A DNA stretch of 64,000 bases from Cupriavidus agavae (GCF_004217045.1 NZ_SGXM01000001.1:1860001-1924000); one strand, 5' to 3'; positions 17,694-28,863 are shown, counted from the stretch's first letter. The notes: generated by a model not told the origin, from the sequence alone. Numbers and translations are program-made.

Positions 17694-19781
17694 TCACTTG
17701 GTGCCTATCACGCCAGTGATCGTCAGCGTCAGGAGCACCAGCATGCCGAGGATCATCGCGAAAGCGTAATGGTAGATGTAGCCAGACTGGATGTAGCGGC
17801 TGGCTGCGGCGAACGAGGCCACCACGCGGGCCGAGCCGTTGACGAACAGTCCGTCGATGAGGCTCTGGTCGCCGCCCTTCCACAGGCCCGTACCCAGCAG
17901 GCGTGCGCCACGGGCGAACACGGCCTGGTTGAATGCGTCCATGTAGTACTTGTTGTCGAGCAGCGTGTAGAGGCCCGAGAAGCGTTGCTTGATCGCCGCC
18001 GGGATGTCCGGGCGCTTCATGTAGAAGAACCACGACAGCACCACGCCGGCAATGGCCAGCCACAGTACCGGGGTCTGCAGCGAGTGGATCGCCATCGGCA
18101 CCCAGCCATGGAACATTTCTTCCAGTTCCTTCATCGCATGGTGGTTCTCGCCGACGAAGATCACGTCCTTGAACGCCACGCCATGCTTGAAGAACTCGCC
18201 GAACAGCATCGGCTCGATGGCGATGGCGCCGATGATCACCGACGGAATGGCCAGCAGCACCAGCGGCAGCGTCACCACCCACGGCGACTCGTGCGGCTTC
18301 TGTCCCGGAGCCAGGCCATGGTGATGGTCGTCGCCGTGCGCATCTTCCTCGTCATGGTGGTCGTGGTGGTCATGTGCGTGAGCCTTGCCCCAGCGCTCTT
18401 CACCGTGGAACACCAGGAAGTACATGCGGAACGAGTAGAACGCGGTCACGAACACGCCAGCCAGCACAGCAAAGTACGCGAAGCCCGAACCGGCCAGGTG
18501 CGACTCGGCCACCGCCTCGATGATCGAATCCTTCGAGTAGAAGCCCGAGAAGAACGGCGTGCCGATCAGCGCCAGCGAACCCACCAGCGACGTGATCCAC
18601 GTGATCGGCATGTACTTGCGCAGGCCGCCCATGTTGCGGATGTCCTGGTCGTGGTGCATGCCGATGATGACCGAGCCGGCGCCCAGGAACAGCAGTGCCT
18701 TGAAGAACGCGTGCGTCATCAGGTGGAACACGGCCACCGAGTAGGCCGAGGCACCCAGCGCCACGGTCATGTAGCCGAGCTGCGACAGCGTCGAGTACGC
18801 CACCACGCGCTTGATGTCGTTCTGGATGATGCCAAGGAAGCCCATGAACAGCGCGGTGATCGCACCGATGACCAGGATGAACGACAGCGCGGTGTCCGAC
18901 AGTTCGAACAGCGGCGACATGCGCGACACCATGAAGATGCCGGCGGTCACCATCGTTGCCGCGTGGATCAGTGCCGAGATCGGGGTCGGGCCTTCCATCG
19001 AGTCAGGCAGCCACACGTGCAGCGGGAACTGCGCCGACTTGCCCATCGCGCCGATGAACAGGCAGATGCACGCCACGGTGATCATCAGCCAGTCGGTGCC
19101 CGGGAAGATCACGGCGGCCAGTTGCTCGCGCTGGGCGAATACGTCGGTGTAGTTCATGCTGCCGCTGTAGGCCAGCAGCAGGCCAATGCCGAGGATGAAG
19201 CCGAAGTCGCCCACGCGGTTGACCAGGAACGCCTTCATGTTGGCGAAGATCGCGGTCGGACGCGTGTACCAGAAGCCGATCAGCAGGTACGAGACCAGGC
19301 CCACGGCTTCCCAGCCAAAGAACAGCTGCAGGAAGTTGTTGCTCATCACCAGCATCAGCATCGAGAAGGTGAAGAGCGAGATGTAGGCGAAGAAGCGGTT
19401 GTAGCCGGGGTCCCCTTCCATGTAGCCGACGGTGTAGATGTGCACCATCAGCGAGACGAAGGTCACCACCACCATCATCATCGCGGTCAGCGAATCAACG
19501 AGGAAGCCGACTTCCAGCTTCAGCGTACCGATGGTCATCCATTCGTAGACGGTGGCGTTGTAGCCGGCGCCGTCCATGACGTCACGCAGCACCAGCAGCG
19601 AGAGCACGAACGCGATGGCGACGCCGAGGATCGTTGCCGAATGGGCGATGATCCGTCCGCCGCGCGTCTCGGAGGAGAACGTGCCGAAGAACTTGGTGCC
19701 GAACAGGCCGGCTATCGCGGCGCCGGCAAGCGGCGCCAGCGGAATCGCCAGCAGCAGGTTGGGGTTGAGCGTGGTTGCCAT
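17694..19781 (-). CDS. nuoL: NADH:quinone oxidoreductase subunit L, with a His/Asp-rich insertion
   Basis: This is the 695-residue distal antiporter-like subunit of complex I, with the long amphipathic C-terminal helix that runs along the membrane arm. The channel residues are in WEAVGLVSYLLIGFW and GAMGKSAQFPLHVWLPD. An unusual histidine- and acid-rich stretch (HDHHDHHDEEDAHGDDHHH) occupies about residues 467-487, in a loop before a late helix. The loop position is typical of a variable region, but the composition suggests metal binding. The stop is 27 nt before nuoM. Confidence 0.96.
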   Translation of the reverse strand: MATTLNPNLLLAIPLAPLAGAAIAGLFGTKFFGTFSSETRGGRIIAHSATILGVAIAFVLSLLVLRDVMDGAGYNATVYEWMTIGTLKLEVGFLVDSLTAMMMVVVTFVSLMVHIYTVGYMEGDPGYNRFFAYISLFTFSMLMLVMSNNFLQLFFGWEAVGLVSYLLIGFWYTRPTAIFANMKAFLVNRVGDFGFILGIGLLLAYSGSMNYTDVFAQREQLAAVIFPGTDWLMITVACICLFIGAMGKSAQFPLHVWLPDSMEGPTPISALIHAATMVTAGIFMVSRMSPLFELSDTALSFILVIGAITALFMGFLGIIQNDIKRVVAYSTLSQLGYMTVALGASAYSVAVFHLMTHAFFKALLFLGAGSVIIGMHHDQDIRNMGGLRKYMPITWITSLVGSLALIGTPFFSGFYSKDSIIEAVAESHLAGSGFAYFAVLAGVFVTAFYSFRMYFLVFHGEERWGKAHAHDHHDHHDEEDAHGDDHHHGLAPGQKPHESPWVVTLPLVLLAIPSVIIGAIAIEPMLFGEFFKHGVAFKDVIFVGENHHAMKELEEMFHGWVPMAIHSLQTPVLWLAIAGVVLSWFFYMKRPDIPAAIKQRFSGLYTLLDNKYYMDAFNQAVFARGARLLGTGLWKGGDQSLIDGLFVNGSARVVASFAAASRYIQSGYIYHYAFAMILGMLVLLTLTITGVIGTK

Positions 19782-19840
19782 AGGACGCTTATTGGTGTGC
19801 GGTCAGGGAGCGGTCTTGGTTCTTGTCGTGGACGTTCATG

Positions 19841-20146
19841 TCAGCCCTTGAGGGTATCCATGTCGTCAACGTTGATCGTGTCCAGATTACGGAACAGCAC
19901 GACCAGGATTGCCAGACCGATTGCCGACTCGGCAGCGGCCACCGTAAGGATGAAGAAAACGAAAACCTGTCCGGCCAGGTCGCCCATATAGTGCGAGAAG
20001 GCCACGAAGTTCATGTTGACCGCAAGCAGCATCAGTTCGAGCGCCATCAGCAGCACGATGACGTTCTTGCGGTTCAGGAAGATGCCAACGATGCTGATCG
20101 CAAACAGGATGGCACCGAGCACGAGAAAGTGGGCGAGAGACAGCAC
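19841..20146 (-). CDS. nuoK: NADH:quinone oxidoreductase subunit K
   Basis: This is a 101-residue, three-helix membrane subunit. The two conserved glutamates of the E-channel are visible in [10 protein letters not shown] and [10 protein letters not shown]. Length and sequence match NuoK/ND4L. It lies between nuoJ (17 nt away) and nuoL (59 nt away). Confidence 0.96.
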   Translation of the reverse strand: MLSLAHFLVLGAILFAISIVGIFLNRKNVIVLLMALELMLLAVNMNFVAFSHYMGDLAGQVFVFFILTVAAAESAIGLAILVVLFRNLDTINVDDMDTLKG

Positions 20147-20163
20147 AGCGGGGTTCTCCGGGC

Positions 20164-20805
20164 TTAGTTCTTGTTGGCGGAAGCCGCGGCATCCGCTTCG
20201 GCCCGGCCCTCGGCCGGCATTTGCACCAGGCGCACGCGCTCGTCGCGGCGCACGCGCAGCTGGGCGCCCACGTCCTGGGCCTTGACGTCCTTGCGGCGAC
20301 GCAGCGTCAGCGCCACGGCGGCGATGATCGCCACCAGCAGGATGATGCCGGCCACTTCGAACGCATAGATGTAATCGGTGTAGATCAGCTTGCCCAGCGC
20401 CGCGGTGTTCGAATAGTTCGGGTCCTGCGAGCCGGCTGCCGCCACGGCATTGGTGGTGCCGATGAAATTGCGCACCAGCACGATGGCCATCTCGGCGATG
20501 ATCAGCGCGCCGACGATCGAGGCCATCGGCACGTAGGTCCAGAAATCTCGCCGCAGATGCTCGATGTCGATATCGATCATCATCACCACGAAGAGGAACA
20601 GCACCATCACCGCACCCACGTAGACGAGCACGAGCAGGATGGCCAGGAACTCGGCCTTCAGGATCATCCAGATCGCCGCGGCGGTGAAGAACGCCAGGAC
20701 GAGGAACAGTGCCGAATGCACCGGGTTCTTCGCCGTGATGACTTTCAGTGCGGAGAGCACCAGCACCAGGGCGAAGGCGTAGAAGATGGCTGTCGTGAGT
20801 TCCAT
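20164..20805 (-). CDS. nuoJ: NADH:quinone oxidoreductase subunit J
   Basis: This is a 213-residue membrane subunit with five helices and the conserved segment [17 protein letters not shown], which carries the π-bulge region of NuoJ/ND6. The C-terminus is a charged cytoplasmic tail. The ATG at 20803-20805 starts [13 protein letters not shown], as in relatives; the open frame extends 24 codons upstream without family similarity. A 142-nt gap separates it from nuoI, larger than elsewhere in the operon. Confidence 0.95.
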   Translation of the reverse strand: MELTTAIFYAFALVLVLSALKVITAKNPVHSALFLVLAFFTAAAIWMILKAEFLAILLVLVYVGAVMVLFLFVVMMIDIDIEHLRRDFWTYVPMASIVGALIIAEMAIVLVRNFIGTTNAVAAAGSQDPNYSNTAALGKLIYTDYIYAFEVAGIILLVAIIAAVALTLRRRKDVKAQDVGAQLRVRRDERVRLVQMPAEGRAEADAAASANKN

Positions 20806-20947
20806 GGTCCTTATCGGATCCTCTCTGGGCCGCGCTGCCCGGGGCTCCCCGTGGGAAACCCGTGTGCCGCGCGGCATCCTTCCGTTGGCCCCTTGCGGGA
20901 CCGATTCAATGTCGTTGGCGGGAATGACCCCGCCCAGCTTCGGTTGC

Positions 20948-21439
20948 TTAGCGGTACTTCGCGTCCGCGGCCTTGGCCGCGGCGATCTGCGGTTCGTAGC
21001 GGTCGCCCACGGCCAGCAGCATGTCCTTGGTGAAGTACAGGTCGCCGCGCTTCTCGCCGTGGTACTCGAGAATATGCGTTTCGACGACCGCGTCCACCGG
21101 GCAGGCTTCCTCGCAGAAACCGCAGAAGATGCACTTGGTCAGGTCGATGTCGTAGCGCGTGGTGCGGCGGGTGCCATCGGTACGCACGTCGGATTCGATC
21201 GTGATGGCCATGGCCGGGCACACTGCCTCGCACAGCTTGCATGCGATGCAACGCTCTTCCCCATTGGGATAGCGGCGCAGTGCGTGCAGGCCGCGGAAAC
21301 GCGGCGACATCGGCGTTTTCTCTTCCGGGAACTGGACAGTGATCTTCCGGGCGAAGAGATAGCGGCCGGTCAGCGCCATGCCCTTGAAGAGTTCCTTCAG
21401 GAGCAGGCTGTTGAAGAAGTCCTTGATGGCGAGCAGCAT
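20948..21439 (-). CDS. nuoI: NADH:quinone oxidoreductase subunit I (2x[4Fe-4S])
   Basis: This 163-residue subunit ligates clusters N6a and N6b. The two CxxCxxCxxxCP motifs are [12 protein letters not shown] (about residues 63-74) and [12 protein letters not shown] (about 102-113). It carries electrons from NuoG toward NuoB. It lies 71 nt downstream of nuoH in the operon. Confidence 0.97.
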   Translation of the reverse strand: MLLAIKDFFNSLLLKELFKGMALTGRYLFARKITVQFPEEKTPMSPRFRGLHALRRYPNGEERCIACKLCEAVCPAMAITIESDVRTDGTRRTTRYDIDLTKCIFCGFCEEACPVDAVVETHILEYHGEKRGDLYFTKDMLLAVGDRYEPQIAAAKAADAKYR

Positions 21440-21510
21440 GACGATTGCTTCCTAAGTATTTCCGCGCGGCGCGCCCTGCCCCATCGGGCGGCGCGCCGTC
21501 GCCAGGCCTG

Positions 21511-22575
21511 TCACGGCCAGATGTTCCACGGCGACTTGATCCAGATCGCCACAATGATCAGCCACGCCACGGTCAGCGGAATGAAGATCTTCCAGCCCAG
21601 ACGCATGATCTGGTCATAGCGGTAACGCGGGAACGACGCACGGATCCAGATGAAGACCGACAGCAGCAGGAATACCTTGAACACGAGCCAGAAGAAGCCC
21701 GGGATCGCATTGGTCAGCGCGCTCGAGAACGGCGGTGCCCAGCCACCGAGGAACATCAGCGAGGTCATCGTCGAGATGATGATCATGTTGATGTATTCGG
21801 CCAGGAAGAACAGCGCGAACGTCATGCCCGAGTACTCGATCATGTGGCCGGCCACGATTTCCGATTCGCCTTCCACCACGTCGAACGGGTGACGGTTGGT
21901 TTCGGCCACGCCCGAGATGAAGTACACCAGGAACATTGGCAGCAGCGGCAGCCAGTTCCACGACAGCGCATTGATGCCCATGTTGGCGAAGTAGCCGGTG
22001 TTCTGGCTGTTCACGATGGCCGACAGGTTCAGGCTGCCCGACACCATCAGCACCGTCACCAGCGCGAAGCCCATGGCGATTTCGTACGACACCATCTGCG
22101 CGGCGGCGCGCATCGCGCCGATGAACGCATACTTGGAGTTCGACGCCCAGCCAGCCAGGATCACGCCGTAGACGCCCACCGAGCTGATCGCCATCACGTA
22201 GAGCAGGCCCGCGTTCACGTCGGCCATCACCACTTCGGCCTGGAACGGAATCACGGCCCAGACCGCCACGGCCGGCATCAGCACCATCAGCGGCGCCACC
22301 AGGTACATGCCCCGGTTGACCTGCGACGGGAACATGACTTCCTTGAGCAGCAGCTTCAGCACGTCGGCGATTGGCTGCAGCAGGCCCAGCGGACCCACGC
22401 GGTTCGGGCCGATACGGACGTGCATCCAGCCGATCAGCTTGCGTTCCCAGAGAATCAGGTAGGCAACGCACAGCAGCACCGGCACCACGATGACCACGGC
22501 ACGGATCAGGATCCAGATCAGCGTCCAAGCGCTGCCGAAGATGGCCTGGCCTTGCGAGGTAATGAGATCGATCAT
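21511..22575 (-). CDS. nuoH: NADH:quinone oxidoreductase subunit H
   Basis: This is a 354-residue membrane subunit (ND1 family) that helps form the ubiquinone chamber. Conserved stretches are [19 protein letters not shown], the acid-rich loop [16 protein letters not shown], and [22 protein letters not shown]. It lies 18 nt downstream of nuoG. Confidence 0.97.
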   Translation of the reverse strand: MIDLITSQGQAIFGSAWTLIWILIRAVVIVVPVLLCVAYLILWERKLIGWMHVRIGPNRVGPLGLLQPIADVLKLLLKEVMFPSQVNRGMYLVAPLMVLMPAVAVWAVIPFQAEVVMADVNAGLLYVMAISSVGVYGVILAGWASNSKYAFIGAMRAAAQMVSYEIAMGFALVTVLMVSGSLNLSAIVNSQNTGYFANMGINALSWNWLPLLPMFLVYFISGVAETNRHPFDVVEGESEIVAGHMIEYSGMTFALFFLAEYINMIIISTMTSLMFLGGWAPPFSSALTNAIPGFFWLVFKVFLLLSVFIWIRASFPRYRYDQIMRLGWKIFIPLTVAWLIIVAIWIKSPWNIWP

Positions 22576-22593
22576 GTAGCTATCCCGCTCTTC

Positions 22594-24963
22594 TTATACG
22601 GTCGCCGTCGCCGCGGCATTCTGGCCGGCCGACAGGTCGATGGCTTTTTCCACGGCGACGTTGCCGAACAGCGCACCCAGCGTCGCGGCGGCCACGGTAC
22701 CGGCCGGCACGCGCACGGTGTTCACCGGCAGCGTCTTTTCCAGCGCCGCGGGCAGCACCACACTGGCACCATCCTGCGTCACGCGCACCGGGTCACCAGC
22801 CTGCACGCCCAGCTTTTCGAACAGGTCGGCCGACAGCGCCACCTGCATCGCACGGCGCGCGGCCGCGGTCAGCTGCAGCGATTCGGCACGTCGCACGATC
22901 GGATCGGCGTGGTAGATCGGCACATCGGCGATACGCTCGATACCGTTGGCAGCAGCGGCCGTCACGCGGATCGCCGCATCGGTGGCGTTGTTCAGCTGTC
23001 CAGCCACCGGCTGGGCCAGCGCGGCGTCGCGCACGGCCTCGGCCGTCTCGAAATCGAAGCCCGGCACGTCAAGCAGATTGCCCAGCACGCGGAGCACCTT
23101 CCAGCCCGGACGCGATTCACCCAGCGCGCGGACCACACCGTTGAAGCTCTGGGCACGGCCCTCGGCGTTCACGAACGTACCGGCGGTCTCGCTGAACGGC
23201 GCGATCGGCAGGATCACGTCGGCGTATTGCAGCGCGGCTTCCGAGCGGAACGGCGACAGCACCACGACCGTACCGGCCTGCTGCAGCGCGGCCAGCGACT
23301 TGCGGGCGTCGGCCGAATCGAACTCCGGCTCGGCGTTCAGCACGATATAAGCCTTGCGCGGCGCTTCCAGCATGGCTTGCGCATTGGCGCCGCCCTGCTG
23401 CGGCAGCGCGCCGGCGATGTAACCACCGACGGTGTTGGCCGCTTCGGTCAGGAAGCCCAGCGTGGCGCCCGTTTCCGTGGCGATCCACTGTGCCAGCGCA
23501 TGCAGCGCCGAGAATTGCGGGTGACGCACGGCCTCGTTGCCGAGGAATACGGCGCGGCGCTCGCCCGACATCAGCGCATCGGCGGCGGACTTCGCGGCGT
23601 CGCCACCGTCGAAACCATCGGTACCGGCCGGAGCAGCCACGCCCTTGGCCGTTGCCACGGCGCGGGCGATACCTGCCAGCGCGGCGGTCCAGCCCGACGG
23701 TGCCACGTCGATGCGGGCAGCCGGCATCAACAGGTCTTCACCACCGGCGCCCAGCACGGTCACGCGGGCACCCTTCTTGACGGCCTGGCGCAGGCGCGAT
23801 GCCAGCAGCGGCTGGTCCTTGCGCAGCGAGGCACCGATGACCAGGGCGCGTTGCAGCGTGGTCACGTCGGCGATCGGCATGCCCAGCCACGGGGCACCCT
23901 TCAGGGCGGCCGAGAAATCGGCCTGGCGCAGGCGGAAGTCGACGTTGTCGCTGCCGAGGCCGCGCACCAGCTTGCCCAGCAGGAACAGTTCTTCCAGCGT
24001 GCTGTGCGGGCTGGCAATGGCGGCGATCTGGTCCGCGCCATGGTCGCGCTTGATGCTCGCCAGGCCGTTGGCCACGTATTCGAGCGCGGTCTGCCAGTCG
24101 GTTTCCATCCACTGGTTGCCCTGCTTGAGCAGCGGGCGGGTCAGACGGTCGGCGCTGTTCAGGCCCTCGTACGAGAAACGATCCTTGTCCGAGATCCAGC
24201 ATTCGTTGACGTCTTCGTTCTCCAGCGGCACCACACGCATCACGCGCTGGTTCTTGGTCTGGATCACGAGGTTGGCGCCCACGCCGTCGTGCGGCGACAC
24301 CGACTTGCGGCGGGCCAGTTCCCACGTACGGGCCGAGTAGCGGAACGGCTTGCTGGTCAGCGCGCCGACCGGGCACAGGTCGATCATGTTGCCGGACAGT
24401 TCCGAATCCACGGTCTGGCCAACGAACGTCGTGATTTCCGAGTGCTCGCCGCGGTTCAGCATGCCCAGCTCCATCACGCCGGCCACTTCCTGGCCAAAGC
24501 GCACGCAGCGGGTGCAGTGGATGCAGCGGGTCATCTCCTCCATGGAGATCAGCGGGCCCACGTTCTTGTGGAACACCACGCGCTTTTCTTCCTTGTAGCG
24601 CGACTCCGAAGCGCCGTAACCCACCGCCAGATCCTGCAGCTGGCATTCGCCGCCCTGATCGCAGATCGGGCAGTCCAGCGGGTGGTTGATCAGCAGGAAT
24701 TCCATCACGGACTTCTGGGCCTTGACGGCCTTTTCAGAGTTCGTGAAGACCTTCATGCCGGGCGTCACCGGGGTGGCGCAGGCGGGCAGCGCCTTGGGCG
24801 CCTTTTCCACTTCGACCAGGCACATGCGGCAGTTCGCCGCGATGGACAGTTTGCGGTGGTAGCAGAAGTGCGGGATGTAGGTGCCCAGCTTGCGGGCCGC
24901 TTCCATCACGAGGCTGCCTTCCGCAACCTCCACCTTCTTGCCGTCGATCTCGAGTTCAACCAT
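22594..24963 (-). CDS. nuoG: NADH:quinone oxidoreductase subunit G
   Basis: This 789-residue Fe-S subunit of the peripheral arm has N-terminal cluster ligands in order. [2Fe-2S] N1b uses Cys34/45/48/62, N5 uses the His/Cys set in HPLDCPICDQGGEC, and N4 uses CIHCTRC plus the cysteine in DLCPVGAL. The extra N7 cysteines found in Escherichia coli are absent: that region reads RKSVSPHDGVGAN. The C-terminal half is a molybdopterin-oxidoreductase-like domain without cofactor role. The ATG at 24963 (MVELEIDGKKVEV) is 13 nt after nuoF. Confidence 0.96.
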   Translation of the reverse strand: MVELEIDGKKVEVAEGSLVMEAARKLGTYIPHFCYHRKLSIAANCRMCLVEVEKAPKALPACATPVTPGMKVFTNSEKAVKAQKSVMEFLLINHPLDCPICDQGGECQLQDLAVGYGASESRYKEEKRVVFHKNVGPLISMEEMTRCIHCTRCVRFGQEVAGVMELGMLNRGEHSEITTFVGQTVDSELSGNMIDLCPVGALTSKPFRYSARTWELARRKSVSPHDGVGANLVIQTKNQRVMRVVPLENEDVNECWISDKDRFSYEGLNSADRLTRPLLKQGNQWMETDWQTALEYVANGLASIKRDHGADQIAAIASPHSTLEELFLLGKLVRGLGSDNVDFRLRQADFSAALKGAPWLGMPIADVTTLQRALVIGASLRKDQPLLASRLRQAVKKGARVTVLGAGGEDLLMPAARIDVAPSGWTAALAGIARAVATAKGVAAPAGTDGFDGGDAAKSAADALMSGERRAVFLGNEAVRHPQFSALHALAQWIATETGATLGFLTEAANTVGGYIAGALPQQGGANAQAMLEAPRKAYIVLNAEPEFDSADARKSLAALQQAGTVVVLSPFRSEAALQYADVILPIAPFSETAGTFVNAEGRAQSFNGVVRALGESRPGWKVLRVLGNLLDVPGFDFETAEAVRDAALAQPVAGQLNNATDAAIRVTAAAANGIERIADVPIYHADPIVRRAESLQLTAAARRAMQVALSADLFEKLGVQAGDPVRVTQDGASVVLPAALEKTLPVNTVRVPAGTVAAATLGALFGNVAVEKAIDLSAGQNAAATATV

Positions 24964-24976
24964 GTTCTGCCACGCT

Positions 24977-26272
24977 TCAGGAATGGGCCGGGACCATGCA
25001 CTGCTTGTGTTCGACGTGATACTCGAACTCTTTCCAGTAGTGCTTGAGCATGCCGCGTACCGGCATCGCCGCGGCATCGCCGAGTGCGCAAATCGTGCGA
25101 CCCATGATGTTTTCCGCGACGTTATTGAGCAGGTCCAGGTCTTCCTGGCGGCCTTCTCCGTGTTCAATGCGATTGACCATGCGATAGAGCCAGCCGGTGC
25201 CTTCACGGCACGGCGTGCACTGGCCGCACGATTCTTCAAAATAGAAATACGACAGGCGCAGCAGCGACTTGACCATGCAGCGCGTCTCGTCCATGACGAT
25301 CACGGCGCCCGAGCCCAGCATCGAGCCGGCCTTGGCGATCGAATCGTAGTCCATGGTCGAGGCCATCATCAGGTCGGCCGGCACCACCGGCGCCGACGAT
25401 CCGCCAGGGATCACCGCCTTCAGCGCCTTGCCGCCGCGCATGCCGCCCGCCAGCTCCAGCAGCGTGGAGAACGGCGTGCCCAGCGGGATTTCGTAGTTGC
25501 CCGGACGCTCGACGTCACCGGAGATCGAGAAGATCTTGGTGCCGCCGTTGTTCGGCTTGCCCATCTTCAGATATTCCTCGGGGCCGATTTCCAGCAGGAA
25601 CGGCACCGCGGCAAACGTCTCGGTGTTGTTGATCGTGGTCGGCTTGCCATACAGGCCGAAGCTCGCCGGGAAAGGCGGCTTGAAGCGCGGCTGGCCTTTC
25701 TTGCCTTCCAGCGATTCGAGCAACGCCGTTTCCTCGCCGCAAATGTACGCGCCATAGCCATGGTGCGCATGCAGCTGGAAGTTGAAGCCCGAACCCAGGA
25801 TGTTGTCACCGAGGAAACCGGCACGGCGTGCCTCTTCGAGGGCTTCCTCGAAGATCTTGTACTCGTTCCAGATCTCGCCGTGGATGTAGTTGTAGCCCAC
25901 GGTGATACCCATCGCATACGCGCCGATGGCCATGCCCTCGATCAGCGAATGCGGGTTGTAGCGGATGATGTCGCGGTCCTTGAACGTACCCGGCTCGCCC
26001 TCGTCGGTATTGCAGACCAGGTACTTCTGGCCCGGGAACGTACGCGGCATGAAGCTCCACTTCAGGCCCGTGGGGAAGCCCGCACCACCGCGGCCGCGCA
26101 GACCGGACGCCTTCACGTCCGCGATCACCTGTTCGGGGGGCACCTTGCCCTCGAGAATGCGGCGCAGCTGCTTGTAGCCGCCGCGCGCAACGTAATCCTC
26201 GAGATGCCAGTTCTTGCCGTCCAGGCCAGCCAGGATCAGCGGCTTGATGTGACGGTCGTGCAGAGAGGTCAT
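24977..26272 (-). CDS. nuoF: NADH:quinone oxidoreductase subunit F (NADH/FMN)
   Basis: The 431-residue flavoprotein subunit oxidises NADH. It contains the NADH-binding glycine-rich segment [13 protein letters not shown] (about residues 53-65), the FMN segment [14 protein letters not shown], and the N3 [4Fe-4S] motif [15 protein letters not shown] (about 346-360) plus a later cysteine. Its ATG is one nucleotide from the nuoE stop, which implies coupled translation. Confidence 0.97.
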   Translation of the reverse strand: MTSLHDRHIKPLILAGLDGKNWHLEDYVARGGYKQLRRILEGKVPPEQVIADVKASGLRGRGGAGFPTGLKWSFMPRTFPGQKYLVCNTDEGEPGTFKDRDIIRYNPHSLIEGMAIGAYAMGITVGYNYIHGEIWNEYKIFEEALEEARRAGFLGDNILGSGFNFQLHAHHGYGAYICGEETALLESLEGKKGQPRFKPPFPASFGLYGKPTTINNTETFAAVPFLLEIGPEEYLKMGKPNNGGTKIFSISGDVERPGNYEIPLGTPFSTLLELAGGMRGGKALKAVIPGGSSAPVVPADLMMASTMDYDSIAKAGSMLGSGAVIVMDETRCMVKSLLRLSYFYFEESCGQCTPCREGTGWLYRMVNRIEHGEGRQEDLDLLNNVAENIMGRTICALGDAAAMPVRGMLKHYWKEFEYHVEHKQCMVPAHS

Positions 26273-26273
26273 G

Positions 26274-26780
26274 TTACTTGTCCCCCTTGGCGGCGGCTTC
26301 GGCCTTGAGCTCGTCGACGAGTGCGTCGAGTTTGTCGTCGCTCATGAAGCTGCACATGCGGGTATTGTTGACGATCATCACCGGGGCATCGCCGCAGGCG
26401 CCCATGCACTCGCCTTCCTTCAGCGTGAAGCAGCCGTCGGCGGTCGTCTCGTTATAGTCGATCCCGAGCTTGCGCTTCAGGTATTCGCCCGCCCGGTCGC
26501 CACCAGACAGCGCGCAAGGCAGGTTCGTGCAGACGGTGAGCTTGTACTTGCCCACCGGCTTGGTGTCATACATGTTGTAGAACGTGGCCACCTCTTCCAC
26601 CCACACGGGCGGCATTTCCAGGTAGCTGGCGACGAACTGCATGACTTCGGGGGAAACCCAGCCCACTTCGCCCTGGGCCACGGCGAGTGCCGCCATCACG
26701 GCCGACTGCTTCTGGTCGGTCGGATACTTCGCGATCGCGCGATCGATTTCCTTGAGAGCTTCTGCTGATAGCATGGTCAT
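26274..26780 (-). CDS. nuoE: NADH:quinone oxidoreductase subunit E ([2Fe-2S])
   Basis: This 168-residue thioredoxin-like subunit binds cluster N1a. The ligands are in [12 protein letters not shown] and CMGACGDAP. The start at 26778-26780 gives [13 protein letters not shown]; an internal ATG two codons later is possible. Unlike the rest of the operon, 218 nt separate it from nuoD. Confidence 0.95.
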   Translation of the reverse strand: MTMLSAEALKEIDRAIAKYPTDQKQSAVMAALAVAQGEVGWVSPEVMQFVASYLEMPPVWVEEVATFYNMYDTKPVGKYKLTVCTNLPCALSGGDRAGEYLKRKLGIDYNETTADGCFTLKEGECMGACGDAPVMIVNNTRMCSFMSDDKLDALVDELKAEAAAKGDK

Positions 26781-26998
26781 TGCAGTATTACTACGGCGAA
26801 GCCGCGCACACGCGCCACTCCGCTGGTTTGCAGCCGTCGCTGCCATGTCCTGCCGGCCGGATGCATGATGCATACCTGCCGGTCCGTTGCAGGCACCTGC
26901 CTGCCGCCACCGCTACCGCCGGGGCCGGCCGAACACGCCCGGATCGTCGTCCGGGCAACGGCCTGTGACGGGATACTTCCCGAGGTTCCGGGTATCCC
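26781..26998 (-). other. 218-nt nuoD-nuoE intercistronic region with hairpin
   Basis: No gene is seen in this stretch of an otherwise tightly packed operon. It contains GCCCGGA (26937-26943) paired with TCCGGGC (26950-26956), a 7-bp stem with a 6-nt loop, and several further G/C-rich partial repeats. There is no U-tract, so processing, mRNA stability or a secondary promoter are the candidate roles. Confidence 0.5.
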
Positions 26999-28252
26999 TT
27001 AGCGGTCGATCTCGCCGAACACGATGTCCTGCGTGCCGATGATCGTGACCGCATCCGCAATCATGTGTCCCCTGGCCATTTCGTCGAGCGCGGCCAGGTG
27101 GGCATAGCCCGGTGCCCGGATCTTCAGGCGATACGGCTTGTTCGCACCGTCGGAGATCGCGTAGATGCCGAACTCGCCCTTCGGGTGCTCCACCGCCGCG
27201 TAAGCCTCGCCCGGCGGCACGTGCATGCCTTCGGTGAAGAGCTTGAAGTGGTGGATCAGCTCTTCCATGTTCGACTTCATGTCCACCCGCGACGGCGGCG
27301 CCACCTTGTGGTTGTCGGTGATCACCGGACCCGGGTTGCGGCGCAGCCAGTCGATGCACTGCTTGATGATCCGGTTCGACTGGCGCATTTCCTCCACGCG
27401 CACCAGGTAACGCGAATAGCAGTCGCCGGCCGTGCCCACGGGGATGTCAAAGTCGAGCTGGTCGTACACTTCGTAGGGCTGCTTCTTGCGCAGATCCCAC
27501 TCGATGCCCGAACCGCGCAGCATCGGGCCGGTGAAGCCCATCTGCAGTGCGCGCTCCGGCGTGACCACGCCGATATCCACAAGACGTTGCTTCCAGATAC
27601 GGTTATCGGTCAGCAGCGTCTCATATTCATCGACATACGTCGGAAAACGGTTCGTGAAGTCCTCGATGAAGTCCAGCAACGAGCCCGAGCGGGCTTCGTT
27701 CATCACCTTGATGGCCTTCTCGTTGTGCACCTTGGACGCACGATATTGCGGCATCGTGTCAGGCAGGTCGCGGTAGACGCCGCCCGGACGGTAGTAGGCC
27801 GCGTGCATGCGCGCGCCCGACACCGCCTCGTACATGTCGAACATGTCCTCGCGCTCGCGGAAGGCGTAGAGGAACACCGCCATCGCGCCCACGTCCAGCG
27901 CGTGCGAGCCGATCCACATCAGGTGGTTCAGCAGGCGGGTGATCTCGTCGAACATCACGCGGATGTACTGCGCGCGCACCGGCACTTCCAGGCCCAGCAT
28001 GCGCTCGATGGCCATCACGTACGCATGTTCGTTGACCATCATCGACACGTAGTCGAGACGGTCCATGTACGGAACGCTCTGGATCCAGGTCTTCTGCTCG
28101 GCCAGCTTCTCGGTGGCACGGTGCAGCAGGCCGATGTGGGGGTCGGCGCGCTGGATGACTTCGCCGTCCAGCTCAAGCACCAGGCGCAGCACGCCGTGGG
28201 CTGCAGGGTGTTGGGGGCCGAAGTTCAGGGTGTAGTTTTTGATATCTGCCAT
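26999..28252 (-). CDS. nuoD: NADH:quinone oxidoreductase subunit D
   Basis: This 417-residue subunit (49-kDa family) forms the quinone site with NuoB and NuoH. It starts with the conserved [19 protein letters not shown], which bears the quinone-binding histidine. It is encoded separately from nuoC, unlike the fused NuoCD of enterobacteria. It lies 10 nt from nuoC. Confidence 0.97.
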   Translation of the reverse strand: MADIKNYTLNFGPQHPAAHGVLRLVLELDGEVIQRADPHIGLLHRATEKLAEQKTWIQSVPYMDRLDYVSMMVNEHAYVMAIERMLGLEVPVRAQYIRVMFDEITRLLNHLMWIGSHALDVGAMAVFLYAFREREDMFDMYEAVSGARMHAAYYRPGGVYRDLPDTMPQYRASKVHNEKAIKVMNEARSGSLLDFIEDFTNRFPTYVDEYETLLTDNRIWKQRLVDIGVVTPERALQMGFTGPMLRGSGIEWDLRKKQPYEVYDQLDFDIPVGTAGDCYSRYLVRVEEMRQSNRIIKQCIDWLRRNPGPVITDNHKVAPPSRVDMKSNMEELIHHFKLFTEGMHVPPGEAYAAVEHPKGEFGIYAISDGANKPYRLKIRAPGYAHLAALDEMARGHMIADAVTIIGTQDIVFGEIDR

Positions 28253-28262
28253 GACGCCGTTC

Positions 28263-28862
28263 TCAGTGCTGCGTGCCGCCGTATTTGTCCTCGCGGATCA
28301 CGCGGGGCGTGATTTCGCGCGGCTCGATCGTCACCGGCTGGTAGATGACCCGCTTCTGCTCCGGGTCGTAACGCATTTCCACGTAGCCCGAGACCGGGAA
28401 GTCCTTGCGGAACGGATGGCCGACGAAACCGTAGTCGGTCAGGATGCGGCGCAGGTCGTTGTGGCCTTCGAACACGATGCCGTAGAAGTCGAACGCTTCG
28501 CGCTCGAACCAGTTCACAGAGTTCCAGACGTCCACCAGCGACGGCAGCACGGGCATGTCGTCATCCGGGGCGAACGTGCGCAGGCGCAGGCGCCAGTTGT
28601 GCGTGACCGACAGCAGGTGCGTGACCGCGGCAAAGCGCGGGCCGTCCCAGGTGCCTTCGGCGTATTCGGAGTAATCGACGCCGCAGAGATCGAGCGCCTG
28701 CTCGAAGCGCAGCGACGGATCGTCGCGCAGCAGCAGCGCCACGTCGAGGTAGTCGGCAGCCTTGACGATCAGCGTCAGTTCGCCGTTCGCCTGGCTCAGA
28801 TTCTGTACACGCTTGCCCAGCACCTTCTCGAGCGCGGCCTTGAGGGTATCGAGATTCGCCAT
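28263..28862 (-). CDS. nuoC: NADH:quinone oxidoreductase subunit C
   Basis: This 199-residue 30-kDa-family subunit has the signature [29 protein letters not shown] (about residues 117-145), of which the ERE-FD-YG core is diagnostic. It sits on the NuoD surface in the peripheral arm. The start is one nucleotide from the nuoB stop. Confidence 0.96.
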   Translation of the reverse strand: MANLDTLKAALEKVLGKRVQNLSQANGELTLIVKAADYLDVALLLRDDPSLRFEQALDLCGVDYSEYAEGTWDGPRFAAVTHLLSVTHNWRLRLRTFAPDDDMPVLPSLVDVWNSVNWFEREAFDFYGIVFEGHNDLRRILTDYGFVGHPFRKDFPVSGYVEMRYDPEQKRVIYQPVTIEPREITPRVIREDKYGGTQH

Positions 28863-28863
28863 G

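Noticed and set aside
14478..19991. A very long plus-strand open frame (over 1800 codons) opposite nuoL-nuoN, rich in His, Arg and Gln
   Set aside because: It lies exactly antisense to well-supported nuo genes, has low-complexity composition typical of antisense frames in G+C-rich DNA, and shows no domains.
21445..25047. A plus-strand open frame of about 1200 codons opposite nuoG-nuoI
   Set aside because: Antisense shadow of nuoG, nuoH and nuoI with the same composition artefact; no start signal or motifs.
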